From Martensiomyces pterosporus (Eukaryota; Kickxellomycota; Kickxellomycetes; Kickxellales; Kickxellaceae): a stretch of DNA of 64,000 nt. The stretch's first letter is position 1, and the number at the start of each line of letters is the position of its first letter. Location of the stretch: assembly GCA_025201845.1 (NCBI GenBank), contig MU603984.1:1-64000 (forward strand). The letters run 5' to 3'. Below the pieces are notes generated by a model. That model made no database searches, was not told the origin of the DNA, and saw nothing but the letters and a program-made list of their open reading frames with translations. This document shows, piece after piece, positions 10,003-19,045 of the stretch. A program made the translations under genes and the position numbers.

Positions 10003-11571
10003 CTATTCTGCAGAGTACAAGCCCAGAGTCGATGCATCCAAGTACCGGTCCTCAATGGCAGCGTCGGAGAGGACGTTGACTGCATGTCCGGCGACGATGA
10101 GGCCAGGCGGGTTGTGTCCCACACGCTCAACAATGCCGACGATAGTAGAGATGGTGCCACGGACTGTGCGCTGATCGGCACACCCAGCACGCTCAACGAT
10201 TGCAACCGGCAAGTCAGACGGGTACTCGTGCTGGCCAAGCACCTCAACGATTGACGAGAGGCGCTTCACAGACATGAGGATTACCAGTGTGCGTGTAGCC
10301 AGGTACTGCGGCACCGAGGGGAGGTCGCCATTCCTGTTCGAGCCCGAAAGAACCAGGACCTGGTCAGCGACGCCGCGGTGAGTGACCGGGATGCCGCACA
10401 GCCCGGGCCCGGTGATGGCGCTAGTGAGCCCAGGGATCACCTCGGGCTCGTACCCGAACTGGCGGAAGTACAGGACCTCTTCGCCGCCGCGGCCGTAGAC
10501 GAAGGGGTCGCCTTGCTTCAGGCGCACAACGTACTTGCCCTTGGCCAGCTCCTCCAGCCCGCGGCGATACAGGTCCTCCTGTGCCTCGGTGGCGGCGCCT
10601 GGGAACTTGCGTGCTGTGTAGATCTCACACTCGATGATATCGAGGACGGCCTCCGGAATGAGCTTGTCGGCGAGCACAATGTCTGCCTCCTTCAGCGCGC
10701 GATGCGCACGCACGGTCAGGAGCTCTGGATCGCCCACTCCGGCGCCAATCAGCGCCAGCCTGCCTTTTGGTCCGCGGCCACTGCCACTGGCAGCTGTCTC
10801 TGCTGCTGGTGCTCTGGCTTCGGTGAGGACTGGGCTTGGCATTCCGGATGACGACGAGGTTACTGATGGTGCGTCGAGCCTAAGACCAACGCTCTTGGGG
10901 TCGTGGTTGCTGATATATGCATCCAGCAGGTTGTCAATGTTGTCCGAATCGAGCTTTGCAAGCTGCTCGATGGGCCAGTAGTCACACAACTGAGTGAGCC
11001 AAGTCATCCTCCGCTTGCTGTTCTCCGGCAGCGGATCAGCCTCACGAATCCTCTTCCGCAGTCTGCCGATCTGCTCAACCGCCAAGCCTGTGCCGCGCGG
11101 GAGCGCCGAAGCCACCTGCCTCCTGATTCTGTTAGCCAGTCTGGGTGCCTTGGAATTCGTACTCACGGCGATCTGTACCGAGTGGTCTCTGTGCGTCGAC
11201 ATGAACCAGAAGTCGCACAGATCGTTGATGTCTGCCGCATTCACTGGGATCCGCCGCTCCTTGCACATATTCACTATGCTACGGGACACCTCGACGTCGT
11301 TGATCGCAGTCAGCACCATGTCAGCGGTCTCGAGATCGCTGGCCTGGAACTCGCGGCTGTGCCAGGTGATCTGGCCCTTGCTGGCCCTGTACTCCAGCTC
11401 GGGACACAGCTCAGGCGCGACGACCGTTACGTGTGCGTCGGCTTCGAGCGCGTTGAACACACGGCCGGCGGCTACCACGCCGCCACCGACAATGAGGACT
11501 GTCTTTGCCTTGGCTTGCCATGCAACGATAAGAGAGCCTCCGCCCAGGGGATCGCGAAACGAATCGGCCAT
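10003..11571 (-). CDS. Bifunctional siroheme synthase (Met8-type plus SUMT)
   Basis: 522 residues. The N-terminal half is a precorrin-2 dehydrogenase/sirohydrochlorin ferrochelatase: a Rossmann motif VLIVGGGVVAAGRVFNAL, then NAADINDLCDFWF holding the Asp region used by Met8. A linker (about residues 215-310) leads to a uroporphyrinogen-III C-methyltransferase with LALIGAGVGDPELLTVRAH, VRLKQGDPFVYGRGGEE and GIPVTHRG. Together they convert uroporphyrinogen III to siroheme, the cofactor of sulfite and nitrite reductases. In baker's yeast these are Met1 and Met8; the domain order here matches bacterial CysG. The start MADSF is favoured because a TATA box lies 140 bp upstream, inside the longer open frame. 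Confidence 0.92.
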   Translation of the reverse strand: MADSFRDPLGGGSLIVAWQAKAKTVLIVGGGVVAAGRVFNALEADAHVTVVAPELCPELEYRASKGQITWHSREFQASDLETADMVLTAINDVEVSRSIVNMCKERRIPVNAADINDLCDFWFMSTHRDHSVQIAVSTNSKAPRLANRIRRQVASALPRGTGLAVEQIGRLRKRIREADPLPENSKRRMTWLTQLCDYWPIEQLAKLDSDNIDNLLDAYISNHDPKSVGLRLDAPSVTSSSSGMPSPVLTEARAPAAETAASGSGRGPKGRLALIGAGVGDPELLTVRAHRALKEADIVLADKLIPEAVLDIIECEIYTARKFPGAATEAQEDLYRRGLEELAKGKYVVRLKQGDPFVYGRGGEEVLYFRQFGYEPEVIPGLTSAITGPGLCGIPVTHRGVADQVLVLSGSNRNGDLPSVPQYLATRTLVILMSVKRLSSIVEVLGQHEYPSDLPVAIVERAGCADQRTVRGTISTIVGIVERVGHNPPGLIVAGHAVNVLSDAAIEDRYLDASTLGLYSAE

Positions 11572-11709
11572 TTTTCTTGCTTGGTTCTGTGGGTGGATTA
11601 GACGAGCGAAATTAGCCTGCTTAGTAAAAGAACAATGGAGTGCAGGGGTTGGGAGGAAGGAGAAAGCTGGGTGCATTGCTGGCGGGGCTGGTGCCTCGCT
11701 TCTCCTTGC

Positions 11710-11715
11710 TTTATA
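11710..11715 (-). promoter_or_regulatory. TATA box of the siroheme synthase gene
   Basis: TATAAA on the minus strand, within CTTATAAAGC, 140 bp upstream of the chosen ATG. It argues against a start at 11736. The remainder of 11716-12191 shows no gene. Confidence 0.45.
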
Positions 11716-12191
11716 AGCGCCCGGGCGCTCGCCCATCCTGCTGCCTGAGGCTGCAATGCTGATTCACATTATCTTTTGCTCCCGACGGAAGCGCTCAGTC
11801 TGCGTGTTATCTTGGACGCTCTGTGAGCAGATGCGCTCAACCGTAGCCCTCCATCCGCATGCTGTCTTATTCTCTAAGATGGCGCAATGCTCTGCACCGC
11901 TGATTGGCTCCCTTCCAAAACAGGCAGCCAAGTCCGCTGCTGCGCCTGGCTCGCTCACACCATTATTAATATCTTGTTCTTCCGGGCACCTTGCACAATT
12001 CATGCTCACAGGGCGAGTGGATGTGACCTACATACATTAACGCATGCAATGTGTTGTGGAGCGGCGTGGGCTCACGCTTTGTTTGGCTCGCGGCAGAGAG
12101 AAGGTATATTTGCGGCGTGGCAGAAAGAGCGCAAGAAAGCACGGTATTTTGACAATGGGGAGCAGCTACAGAGCTAGCATCAGCGACCGAT

Positions 12192-13245
12192 CTACTCCTC
12201 GTCGGAGCCGGTCTTTTGCCTCTTGCTCTGCCTTTCATCGAGGCTCTTCTTGAGTGCCTTGACCTTGCGCGTCTGGATCTTGTTGATCTCCTGCTTGCCC
12301 AGATGGATCCGTCCATACTTGTCGCCCAGGCCATCGCGCGAGACGTTCTTCACCTTGACCTCCTTGAGCTCCTTTGGCACCTTCGTCGCCTGCTTCCAGA
12401 CCTCGTTCTCCGGGTAGCGCACGCGGCGGATCCGCAGATCCAGCGCCGGGCCCATCTCCTCGAGCTCGACTCTTGGCTGGCGCACACCGGACTTCTTCAG
12501 CGACGTCGTGTAGGCGCGGAAGAACACCAGTCCAGTCTCGCCATTAGCGCCTGCAGGACCCGCTGTAACAGTGATGACATACTCCAGGCCCTTCAGCGAA
12601 ACCTTGTCAGCCGTCTCGCCGTGGAAGAAATCCAGCAAGATGCTCTTCAGTCTGATGAGATCCTCGCTCTGCGAAAACGCCTCGCCATTGAAGATCATCA
12701 GGGGCTTCATGCCGACGGCACACGCCTGGGTCTTAAACTCCTTCATGGGCGTACACCTCTCAACTCCAAGCTCAATCATGTCCATGATCTGGTAGTTGAA
12801 CGTCCTCCCCAGGATCAGGTTGTGCGGCCGCTTCTTCGAGTGCATGCCGACGGCAAACAGGGAGCTGTCGTTTTTGCGTGTGAAGAATTCAAGCGTGGTC
12901 TCGTCGTCGAACGGGTGGATTTCGTTCTTCTTTGTGAAGTTGATTGCGTCGGGCTTCTTCAGCGCATACAGGTCCTTCAGAGTGTCCAGGATCACCTGGC
13001 TGGTTGTGCTGCCGCGGACAAAAATCGCTGACTTGGCGTTCTCCACTACCTTTGAGTCACGGTTGGCCAGGAACCGCTTTGAGCGGGCGTTCTTGGGCTT
13101 TCTATCAACCAAGCATCAAATATGAAAGCGCGTGTGTCAGTGTAGTTAGCTGCAGTGTGGCCGTGTGAGCTCTGTCCAGAGGGTGAAGGCCAAGCGGTCT
13201 TAGGCGTTAGCCGCCAGAGCTCAATACTTACGGCTGGAGAAGCAT
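12192..13245 (-). CDS. RPF2: Ribosome biogenesis protein RPF2 (Brix domain), two exons
   Basis: Exon 1 is 13232-13245 (ATG, Leu, Leu, Gln and CC of Pro), exon 2 is 12192-13101; the join gives a 307-residue protein beginning MLLQPKPKNARSKRFL. The intron (13102-13231, 130 bp) starts GTAAGT, has a GCTAACTACA branch point near 13145 and ends GATAG. Without it exon 2 has only a TTG at its head. The body is typical Rpf2: KSAIFVRGSTTSQVILDTL, LKKPDAINFTKKNEIHPF and FNYQIMDMIELGVE of the Brix domain, then a Lys-rich tail. Rpf2 with Rrs1 recruits the 5S RNP to pre-60S particles in the nucleolus. Divergent from SEC66, with which it shares a 494-bp intergenic region. Confidence 0.93.
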
Positions 13246-13412
13246 GCTGTGCCACAACTGTCTTCAATTTGGAGTGTAAATAGGAATATAAAAGCTGAAG
13301 CGGTCGCAGTGAATGGAGCAATGCTCTAGGCAGCAAAGAGCTTTGAGCCACCGGGTGTGTCCCAGTGCATCTTTGCCGGAAAAAAAAAAGAAGCGAAGCT
13401 GCTATAGAAATT

Positions 13413-13570
13413 TTCAGCCCTGATGAATCACCAGTGATCAGTATTAGCGCCTCCTGATCGCCGGCTCAGACGTGGCACGAATAGCAGCATCCCATTCAGC
13501 CCTGATGAATCACCAGTGATCAGTATTAGCGCCTCCTGATCGCCGGCTCAGACGTGGCACGAATAGCAGC
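13413..13570. repeat. Perfect 76-bp tandem direct repeat
   Basis: Bases 13413-13488 and 13495-13570 are identical over 76 bp, separated by 6 bp (ATCCCA). They lie in the divergent promoter between RPF2 and SEC66. Each unit contains CTGATGA, GTGATCAG, GATCGCCGGC and GACGTGGCAC. The ACGTGG core resembles bZIP sites. A GAAATTTTC element sits at the edge of the first copy. Confidence 0.9.
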
Positions 13571-13739
13571 TGGCCACTGCTTCTGGCCATTATGCGTGCT
13601 TGCTTAAAAACAAGGCGCCCGCACCGCTTTCAGCTGAGCGTTCGCATCTTGCTTTTCTCCCTCCCTGCATCTGCTGCACCTTCTATTCGAATCGCTTCTT
13701 GCACTGCCGCATCTACCCTACGCAAGCTAAAGAGAGAAA

Positions 13740-14546
13740 ATGGCGTCTGGCACCGGTATGCTCCTGGTGTACATCTTTGGGTGGGGAATCGTGTTCGGCA
13801 CGTTCGTCCACTACTACCACAAGCGCAAGGCCCTCGCCCTGGCCAAGCTCGAGGCCTGGTACCCCTCGCATCCCGAGCGCGACATCTACTACTCCCTTGT
13901 CACTCTGCGCACCACCTCGCCCGAGGCTGTCTCGGACGAAGTGCTCAAGGCAGCCCTGCTGCGTCGCGCAATGACCGATATCATGCGCGCGGTTGAAATC
14001 CAAACCAACAAGCAGACGCTGACGAACCTGGTCAAGTCGGGAGCCATCTCGGAGGAACTGCAGCACCAGTTTACGGCTGCCGAGGCTGAGCTGGAGGCTG
14101 AGATGCTGAGCGTGGTGCAGGAGGCTGAGAGGCTGACGAAGGGATGGGGCAATGGCATCTTCCAGGCTGCTTCGGAGATGGTGAACAACACGAGACTGAG
14201 AGAGCTGCGCGAGGAGATGCTGAGGCTGAACTTTGAGTCCTCGAATTGCGTCAGGAATGTGATGATGGAGGACATGGACCCGAAAAAGAGGGAGCTGGCC
14301 ACCACCATGGGCACGCCTGAAAATGAGGACCTGATGAAGAACGACGTCTTGCTCAGCAGTATCTACAACATGCCAATTGGCGAGGCAATGAAGCTTGCTG
14401 CTGCAGCTCAGGCTCAGAGACAGGCTCAGCAGGCTCAGCAGGCTCAGCAGGCTCAGCAGGCTGAGGAGGGCGATTCGAAGAAGGAAGATGAGGAAGACGC
14501 TTCTGCTGCTGGAGCCAAGACTGAGGCTGCTGCTGCCTCGGAGTAG
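13740..14546 (+). CDS. SEC66: ER translocation complex subunit Sec66
   Basis: 268 residues, no intron. It starts with a membrane segment (LLVYIFGWGIVFGTFVHYY), followed by a cytosolic Sec66 domain: EAWYPSHPERDIYYSLVTLR, LKAALLRRAMTDIMRAVEIQ, an acidic coiled helix (AEAELEAEMLSVVQEAERL) and GWGNGIFQAASEMV. Sec66 (Sec71) is part of the Sec62/63 complex for post-translational import into the ER. The C-terminal 40 residues are a QAQQAQQ run encoded by CAGGCT hexanucleotides, then Asp/Glu/Ala-rich sequence; this tail is probably variable. The ATG is preceded by AGAGAGAAA. Confidence 0.92.
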   Translation: MASGTGMLLVYIFGWGIVFGTFVHYYHKRKALALAKLEAWYPSHPERDIYYSLVTLRTTSPEAVSDEVLKAALLRRAMTDIMRAVEIQTNKQTLTNLVKSGAISEELQHQFTAAEAELEAEMLSVVQEAERLTKGWGNGIFQAASEMVNNTRLRELREEMLRLNFESSNCVRNVMMEDMDPKKRELATTMGTPENEDLMKNDVLLSSIYNMPIGEAMKLAAAAQAQRQAQQAQQAQQAQQAEEGDSKKEDEEDASAAGAKTEAAAASE

Positions 14547-14715
14547 GCCACCGTTTGTTTTATGTGTCGACACTTTTCCATTCATCCATTTCCTCTATCT
14601 CTCATATCATCAACACGAAAGGCCCAAACACGAAAGGCCCTGCTCCTGTTCTTTACTAGACACGACGCAATAAGTCACAAACAAGCAGGTTTATATAGGC
14701 GCCCATCCCATGCCT

Positions 14716-16729
14716 CTACTTGGAATCAGGCGTATCGCGGCCGCTGCTCGGTTTGCTAGTCTTGGTAGCGCCGGGGTCATGGCTTGTCTCCTCGTCGGGG
14801 CTAGATGCAGTGTCATCGTCCAGCAGCAACCCCTCGACATCGAAGCTGTCGCGAGCACCACGGCTCTTCCTGAACGAGAACTCGCTCATCATAAACGCAT
14901 CGTCCAAGTCATTGTCCTCGCCCATCCTACTAAACTCGTGGTAGCGTGCGCTCCTATCTGCAACCATTCCGCCGTCATCGAGCCTCTGGGTGCCTCCCTG
15001 CTGGTAAGCCTGGCGCGACTTCCACCAAGCAAACAGCTGTCTCCTGCGCAAGAAGCAGCCGAGGAACGTAAGCACGACCAGGAGTGCAAACCCAATGCCC
15101 AGCCACTTGCCCATGTGGTGTCTATCGACATTCGGCGGTTCCAGTCGCGGCAGCTCGATCTTTTCGCTACCCGACCGGAAGCTCGACTCAAACCTCAGGT
15201 TGCTTGCCGAGCTGTTGGTGAACGCCGTGAAGAGATCCAGTAGCTCGCGGGGCTTATCCACACCGACCATATGCGAGGCATTGAATATGCGCACATACGT
15301 CAGCCCGCGGTCCGACTCAACCCTGCCCACAGCCCCTCCGTTGATTTTCCAATCGACGCCCTTGGCCGCGTCAGAGAGGCCCTTGGTCCCAGCCCACGTC
15401 ATGTTTCCAATCATCCATTCGATCCCAATGTAGTTGCACAGGAAGTCCGCGTCACCGACAAAGAACAACACGGGAATGTGGTCGAGGATATTCTCCAAAA
15501 GGGTAGAGGCCGGCGGTGAGTTATCGTCACGCAGCATCCTATTCACCTGGCTGTCGCATTCGGTCCATACTGCAGGCGCCATGCCCTTCTTGACGTTGAT
15601 CGCCAGCTGGACGTCGTTGCGGTTCAAGTAATCCGTGTACATGGACACCTCGGGCGGCCAGTTCATCCCACAGGCGGGCTGCGTGTCAGTAAGCCTCAGA
15701 TCGTACTGGTTGTAGCAGCGGTCTGCCGATGGGCCGCCCTCGTTGATGAAGATCTCCGGTATGGCCTCGCACACTTCTACATGTACGGGCTGCGGTGCCT
15801 TATTATACTGCCTCGTGCAGATATCCATCTGGATCAGCATCCTTTTCTGTATGCCCTGCTCAAGCAGCCCCTTCTGTCTTAAAATCTCCACATACGACAT
15901 GTACATTGGGTAGGGATCAACCCACCCGTTTCCAACCATCATGCCGCTGAGGTTGAATCGCTGCTCCTGGGGCATCTTAATAATGGCGTCGGCCAGGTAC
16001 GGCAAGTAAGTACCTGCCTCGGACTCTCCCGAGATGTACAATTGGCGCTGGCGGTATTCAGGGAACACCTGGTAGAATTTGGTGAGGAAGGTTACGAGGG
16101 TTTGCGTGGCATTCTTGAACGACGTCTCGTAGTTTTGCATGTTTGCCACGCTGAATCCAGTGCCGAAGGGCTGGTCGATGTAGAGGACGTCGAATTGCTG
16201 CGAGAAGCTGAAGTCGCGGAACTTGAGCTTGTTGGGGCCCTGGAACTTGTATGGCCCGTTCTCCATGAATACACCGTCCAACGACGTGCATCCGGGCCCG
16301 CCGTTGAGCCACAGCACCAGTTTGTCCTTGTTCTGTGTGTTGGTGGTGTTTGCAACAAGCCAGAAGAACATCACGTCCTTGTCGCTCTTCATGGGTATCT
16401 GTCTACACAGGCAGCAAAGAAGTGGTTTTGTCTGTTAGTTGCCACCACACATCCAAAGTGCCCGGCTGGAAAGGTCCAGCAAGGATGAAGTAGAACAGGC
16501 ATGCGCCCCTCTCTCGTTCCACTTTCTTTGTGGATTTCGCTCAGCTTGCTTACCCAGCATACTGCTCCAAGGAGCTGAATTCGCTGCCATCCTGAAATGG
16601 TATGCCATGGACAACAAAATCCTTCTTGTATGGCAATTTCTCTGCAGTTTGGTTGCCACCGGGACCGCCATCATCTCTCAAACGCACTATGCCCATGTTT
16701 TCTAAGCGAGAAACAAGCAAATGACTAGG
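14716..16729 (-). CDS. KEX1: KEX1-like serine carboxypeptidase (5' end incomplete)
   Basis: Exon 14716-16402 joins in frame to an upstream exon 16554-16729 across a 151-bp intron (GTAAGC donor, CTAAC branch, TGTAG acceptor), reading EQYAG|QIPMKSDKDVMFFW. Peptidase S10 features: LWLNGGPGCTSLDGVFMENG, the nucleophile in ISGESEAGTYLPYLA, Asp in FFVGDADFLCNYIG, His in FNASHMVGVDKP. A transmembrane helix (WLGIGFALLVVLTFLGCFL) and an acidic cytosolic tail match Golgi Kex1, which trims C-terminal Lys/Arg after Kex2 cleavage. The exon at 16729 starts after TTTCAG and has no Met at its head, so a signal-peptide exon should lie at 16730-17182; I could not find it convincingly. The nucleophile motif has Glu where GESYAG is usual. 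Confidence 0.85.
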
Positions 16730-17182
16730 CTGAAATAAAGAAAATAAACGAGATACAAGGGGAAAGGACAGGGAAGAGGAGAGAGGCTGGCTGGCACGGC
16801 TTAGGCGGGAGGCTCGACCTGGCGCTCTAAAAGCATATCGCCGCTTCTATTTTGCTGCTGTCCTCCACCTTGCTTTCTGTTTTGCCCAGCCACACGGTCG
16901 AGGTAGAGGCAACAAAGGAACTGGTGCTTGCAGCTACAATAGATGCAGCGAATGATTTAATTGCCCGCCCAGCCCACAGCCCTCTCGCGTCCCTGCCTGC
17001 ACGATTGGGCTCCTGTGCGTTGCCTGTTGGAGGCTACAACCCGACAGGAAGACCCGCATGAGATGATTCTTTCCTTAGATCAAGAAATATTTATATATGT
17101 ATAAGGGATGTGTAGCTTAGCTGTAGCTATAGGCAAAGAGCATTAAACAGCCCCGCCCTGCACCTTTCAGTAGCTGGATTGT
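16730..17182. other. Intergenic / missing first exon of the KEX1-like gene
   Basis: 453 bp without a confident gene. It should contain the signal-peptide exon and promoter of the minus-strand carboxypeptidase. A TATATAAATA-like run lies at about 17085-17100 on the minus strand. Open frames here lack a hydrophobic leader. It also holds the 3' flank of ATG15 transcription. Confidence 0.4.
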
Positions 17183-19045
17183 TTATTGCGGCGAGTCCTC
17201 GTCGACAAACTTCCACAGGCCACAGTCAACACAGTCCTTGTCCTCCCTCTCGAGCTCCGGAATGGCCTCTTCAGGGTCAAGGTTGCCCCAAGGCTCGAAC
17301 ACAAGATAGATGATCTCGTTGATACGGTGGTGGCGGATGTCCATGCGCCAGTCTCTGCGCCCCACAGTGTCAAACACCATCTGGCGGCCCAAATGGCACT
17401 TGGACTCCATTGCATATCCTGCGTAGTAGCACGAGGACGTGCGCCCGGAGCACACGCCCATGAACACCGGGTCGGCAGTGTTTCCGACATGGAACAGGGG
17501 CAGGCGATCCATGATCATAGCGGGTGGCGAGGGCAGGTGGAGTCGCTTAGCCGCAAGTTTGTCTCCAGGCGCCTCAATGCCCACCGCAGGCACGCCAAAC
17601 GTCAGCCCGAGGAGCCCAACAATCGACCCGCCAAGCGAGTGCCCAGTCAGAATGACATCGGCGTCGGGGTACCTGTCTGTGACATCCATGAACATCTGGG
17701 CAGCAGCAAAGAAGTAGTTGTCGGCTGCCTCGTCGCTCAGGTCGTCCTGCAAGCAAGTGGCATTGCATTTGGTACCAGATATGTGGCAGCCGCACACCGT
17801 GGACCATGTGAAGTCGACGTAGGCGCAGCAGCAGGAGAAGAGGCGGTTGTCGTTGTACTTGTCCTTGGCCGATGTCTCGGACCCACCGCCCAGGAAGAAG
17901 GTAGACGAGGTGCCCTTGAACGAGATCACCACGGTCTTGTTGTCGCTGTCAGCAAACACATGACCGCGTATGCCATCGCTCTGCCACCCGAACGAGTCGT
18001 GCGTGTCCCAGCGATCGCCCAGCTTCTCCCACGTGTCCGAGTCCATTGGCTGGTACGCATTGGCAGCCATCCTCGCAATGCTCACCAGCGTCGGCTTGTG
18101 CGTGATATTGGGCACCTTCAGTCCGTCCTCGACATAGTACTCCCATTTGCCGACTGGTGGGCTGTCTTCGGGAGGCGGCAGCGGGTAGTCGTCATCGTCG
18201 CTATCAGAGTCGCCGTTATCCTGGTTGCTCTTGACTCTGGACGCAGCGCCGGCTTTGGCGAAGCGCCTGTTGTAATAGTAGTCGTTGAATGGCGTTCCGC
18301 GCTCCGGCGTGTCGGACCAGTAGCTGTGGCGACGTCCATGGCTGCTACGCAAATACCTATCCCGCATCTGATGCAGCAGCCTGCTTGTGCCCGTAGCCCT
18401 GACTCTCTCCGCACCCTGTGCCGAAGCCATCTGCGCAGCAAACCCAGCTGATGCACCATCGACCATTCTCATCGGAGCAGCCGCCTCCTCCACCGTGAAT
18501 GAGATAGAGTGCTCCGCAGTCAGCTGGGCATCGCCACTGCGACTGATGTCAGCTAATCCAACAGCTCCTCCACGCCCCAGGATGCTCGCCAGGATGCTGC
18601 CCCATGACTTCTGCCGCTCATCCTTTCTGTCGTTATCAGGGCTCGTCCAGCGCGCAAGCCGGAATGGGAACGTGTACCCGCGCTTGCGTGCCTGCGCTGC
18701 TTGGTCGTCGTACCACGCGTGGAGCGCCAATCTGCCTGCCTCTGTCCCCTGCGCTGACAATGCGGTGAGTGACGGGGGAGGCTTCGGTGTGGACTGGACG
18801 TACACGTCGCGCAAGCGCAGAACAGGCGTGGTGGGCGGCTCGGTGCTGCCTTGGCCGGGCTTCCATGGTATCATCTCGACGGGGTTACCTACGTAGATGC
18901 CCAAGAGGGTGACCACTAGAGCAACAAGAAGCACCCGGAAAAGCAGCCACACTCGGCTAGTACGCGACTGGGTCTTGTGCCCAGCGTGACTGCCCTGCAC
19001 CTCAAATGGAGGTGGTTGCTTTGCGTCTAGCTCAGGCCGGCCCAT
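17183..19045 (-). CDS. ATG15: Autophagy lipase Atg15
   Basis: 620 residues from MGRPELDAKQ. A single N-terminal membrane anchor lies at about residues 32-53 (VWLLFRVLLVALVVTLLGIY). The lipase nucleophile is in ILTGHSLGGSIVGLLGLTFG near residue 470. Flanking conserved pieces include VVISFKGTSSTFFLGGG and a Cys-rich LFSCCCAYVDF followed by CGCHISGTKC, and the downstream FHVGNTADPVFMGVC, all typical of Atg15. Atg15 is a phospholipase sent to the vacuole through multivesicular bodies that breaks up autophagic bodies. The open frame continues to 19267, but a TATA-like run (ATATATATAAAA complement) 15-30 bp upstream of the chosen ATG makes the extension unlikely. No intron seen. Confidence 0.93.
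   Translation of the reverse strand: MGRPELDAKQPPPFEVQGSHAGHKTQSRTSRVWLLFRVLLVALVVTLLGIYVGNPVEMIPWKPGQGSTEPPTTPVLRLRDVYVQSTPKPPPSLTALSAQGTEAGRLALHAWYDDQAAQARKRGYTFPFRLARWTSPDNDRKDERQKSWGSILASILGRGGAVGLADISRSGDAQLTAEHSISFTVEEAAAPMRMVDGASAGFAAQMASAQGAERVRATGTSRLLHQMRDRYLRSSHGRRHSYWSDTPERGTPFNDYYYNRRFAKAGAASRVKSNQDNGDSDSDDDDYPLPPPEDSPPVGKWEYYVEDGLKVPNITHKPTLVSIARMAANAYQPMDSDTWEKLGDRWDTHDSFGWQSDGIRGHVFADSDNKTVVISFKGTSSTFFLGGGSETSAKDKYNDNRLFSCCCAYVDFTWSTVCGCHISGTKCNATCLQDDLSDEAADNYFFAAAQMFMDVTDRYPDADVILTGHSLGGSIVGLLGLTFGVPAVGIEAPGDKLAAKRLHLPSPPAMIMDRLPLFHVGNTADPVFMGVCSGRTSSCYYAGYAMESKCHLGRQMVFDTVGRRDWRMDIRHHRINEIIYLVFEPWGNLDPEEAIPELEREDKDCVDCGLWKFVDEDSPQ

Noticed and set aside
13413..13570. Pair of box C/D snoRNAs
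   Set aside because: TGATGA and CTGA are present but the closing stem is misplaced by about five bases; kept only as a possibility in the repeat finding.
13743..14585. Minus-strand frames opposite SEC66, including a Leu/Ser-rich repeat
   Set aside because: Antisense of the CAGGCT repeat and the Sec66 coding exon.
17186..18451. 421-codon plus-strand frame opposite ATG15
   Set aside because: Antisense shadow; Atg15 motifs are unambiguous on the other strand.
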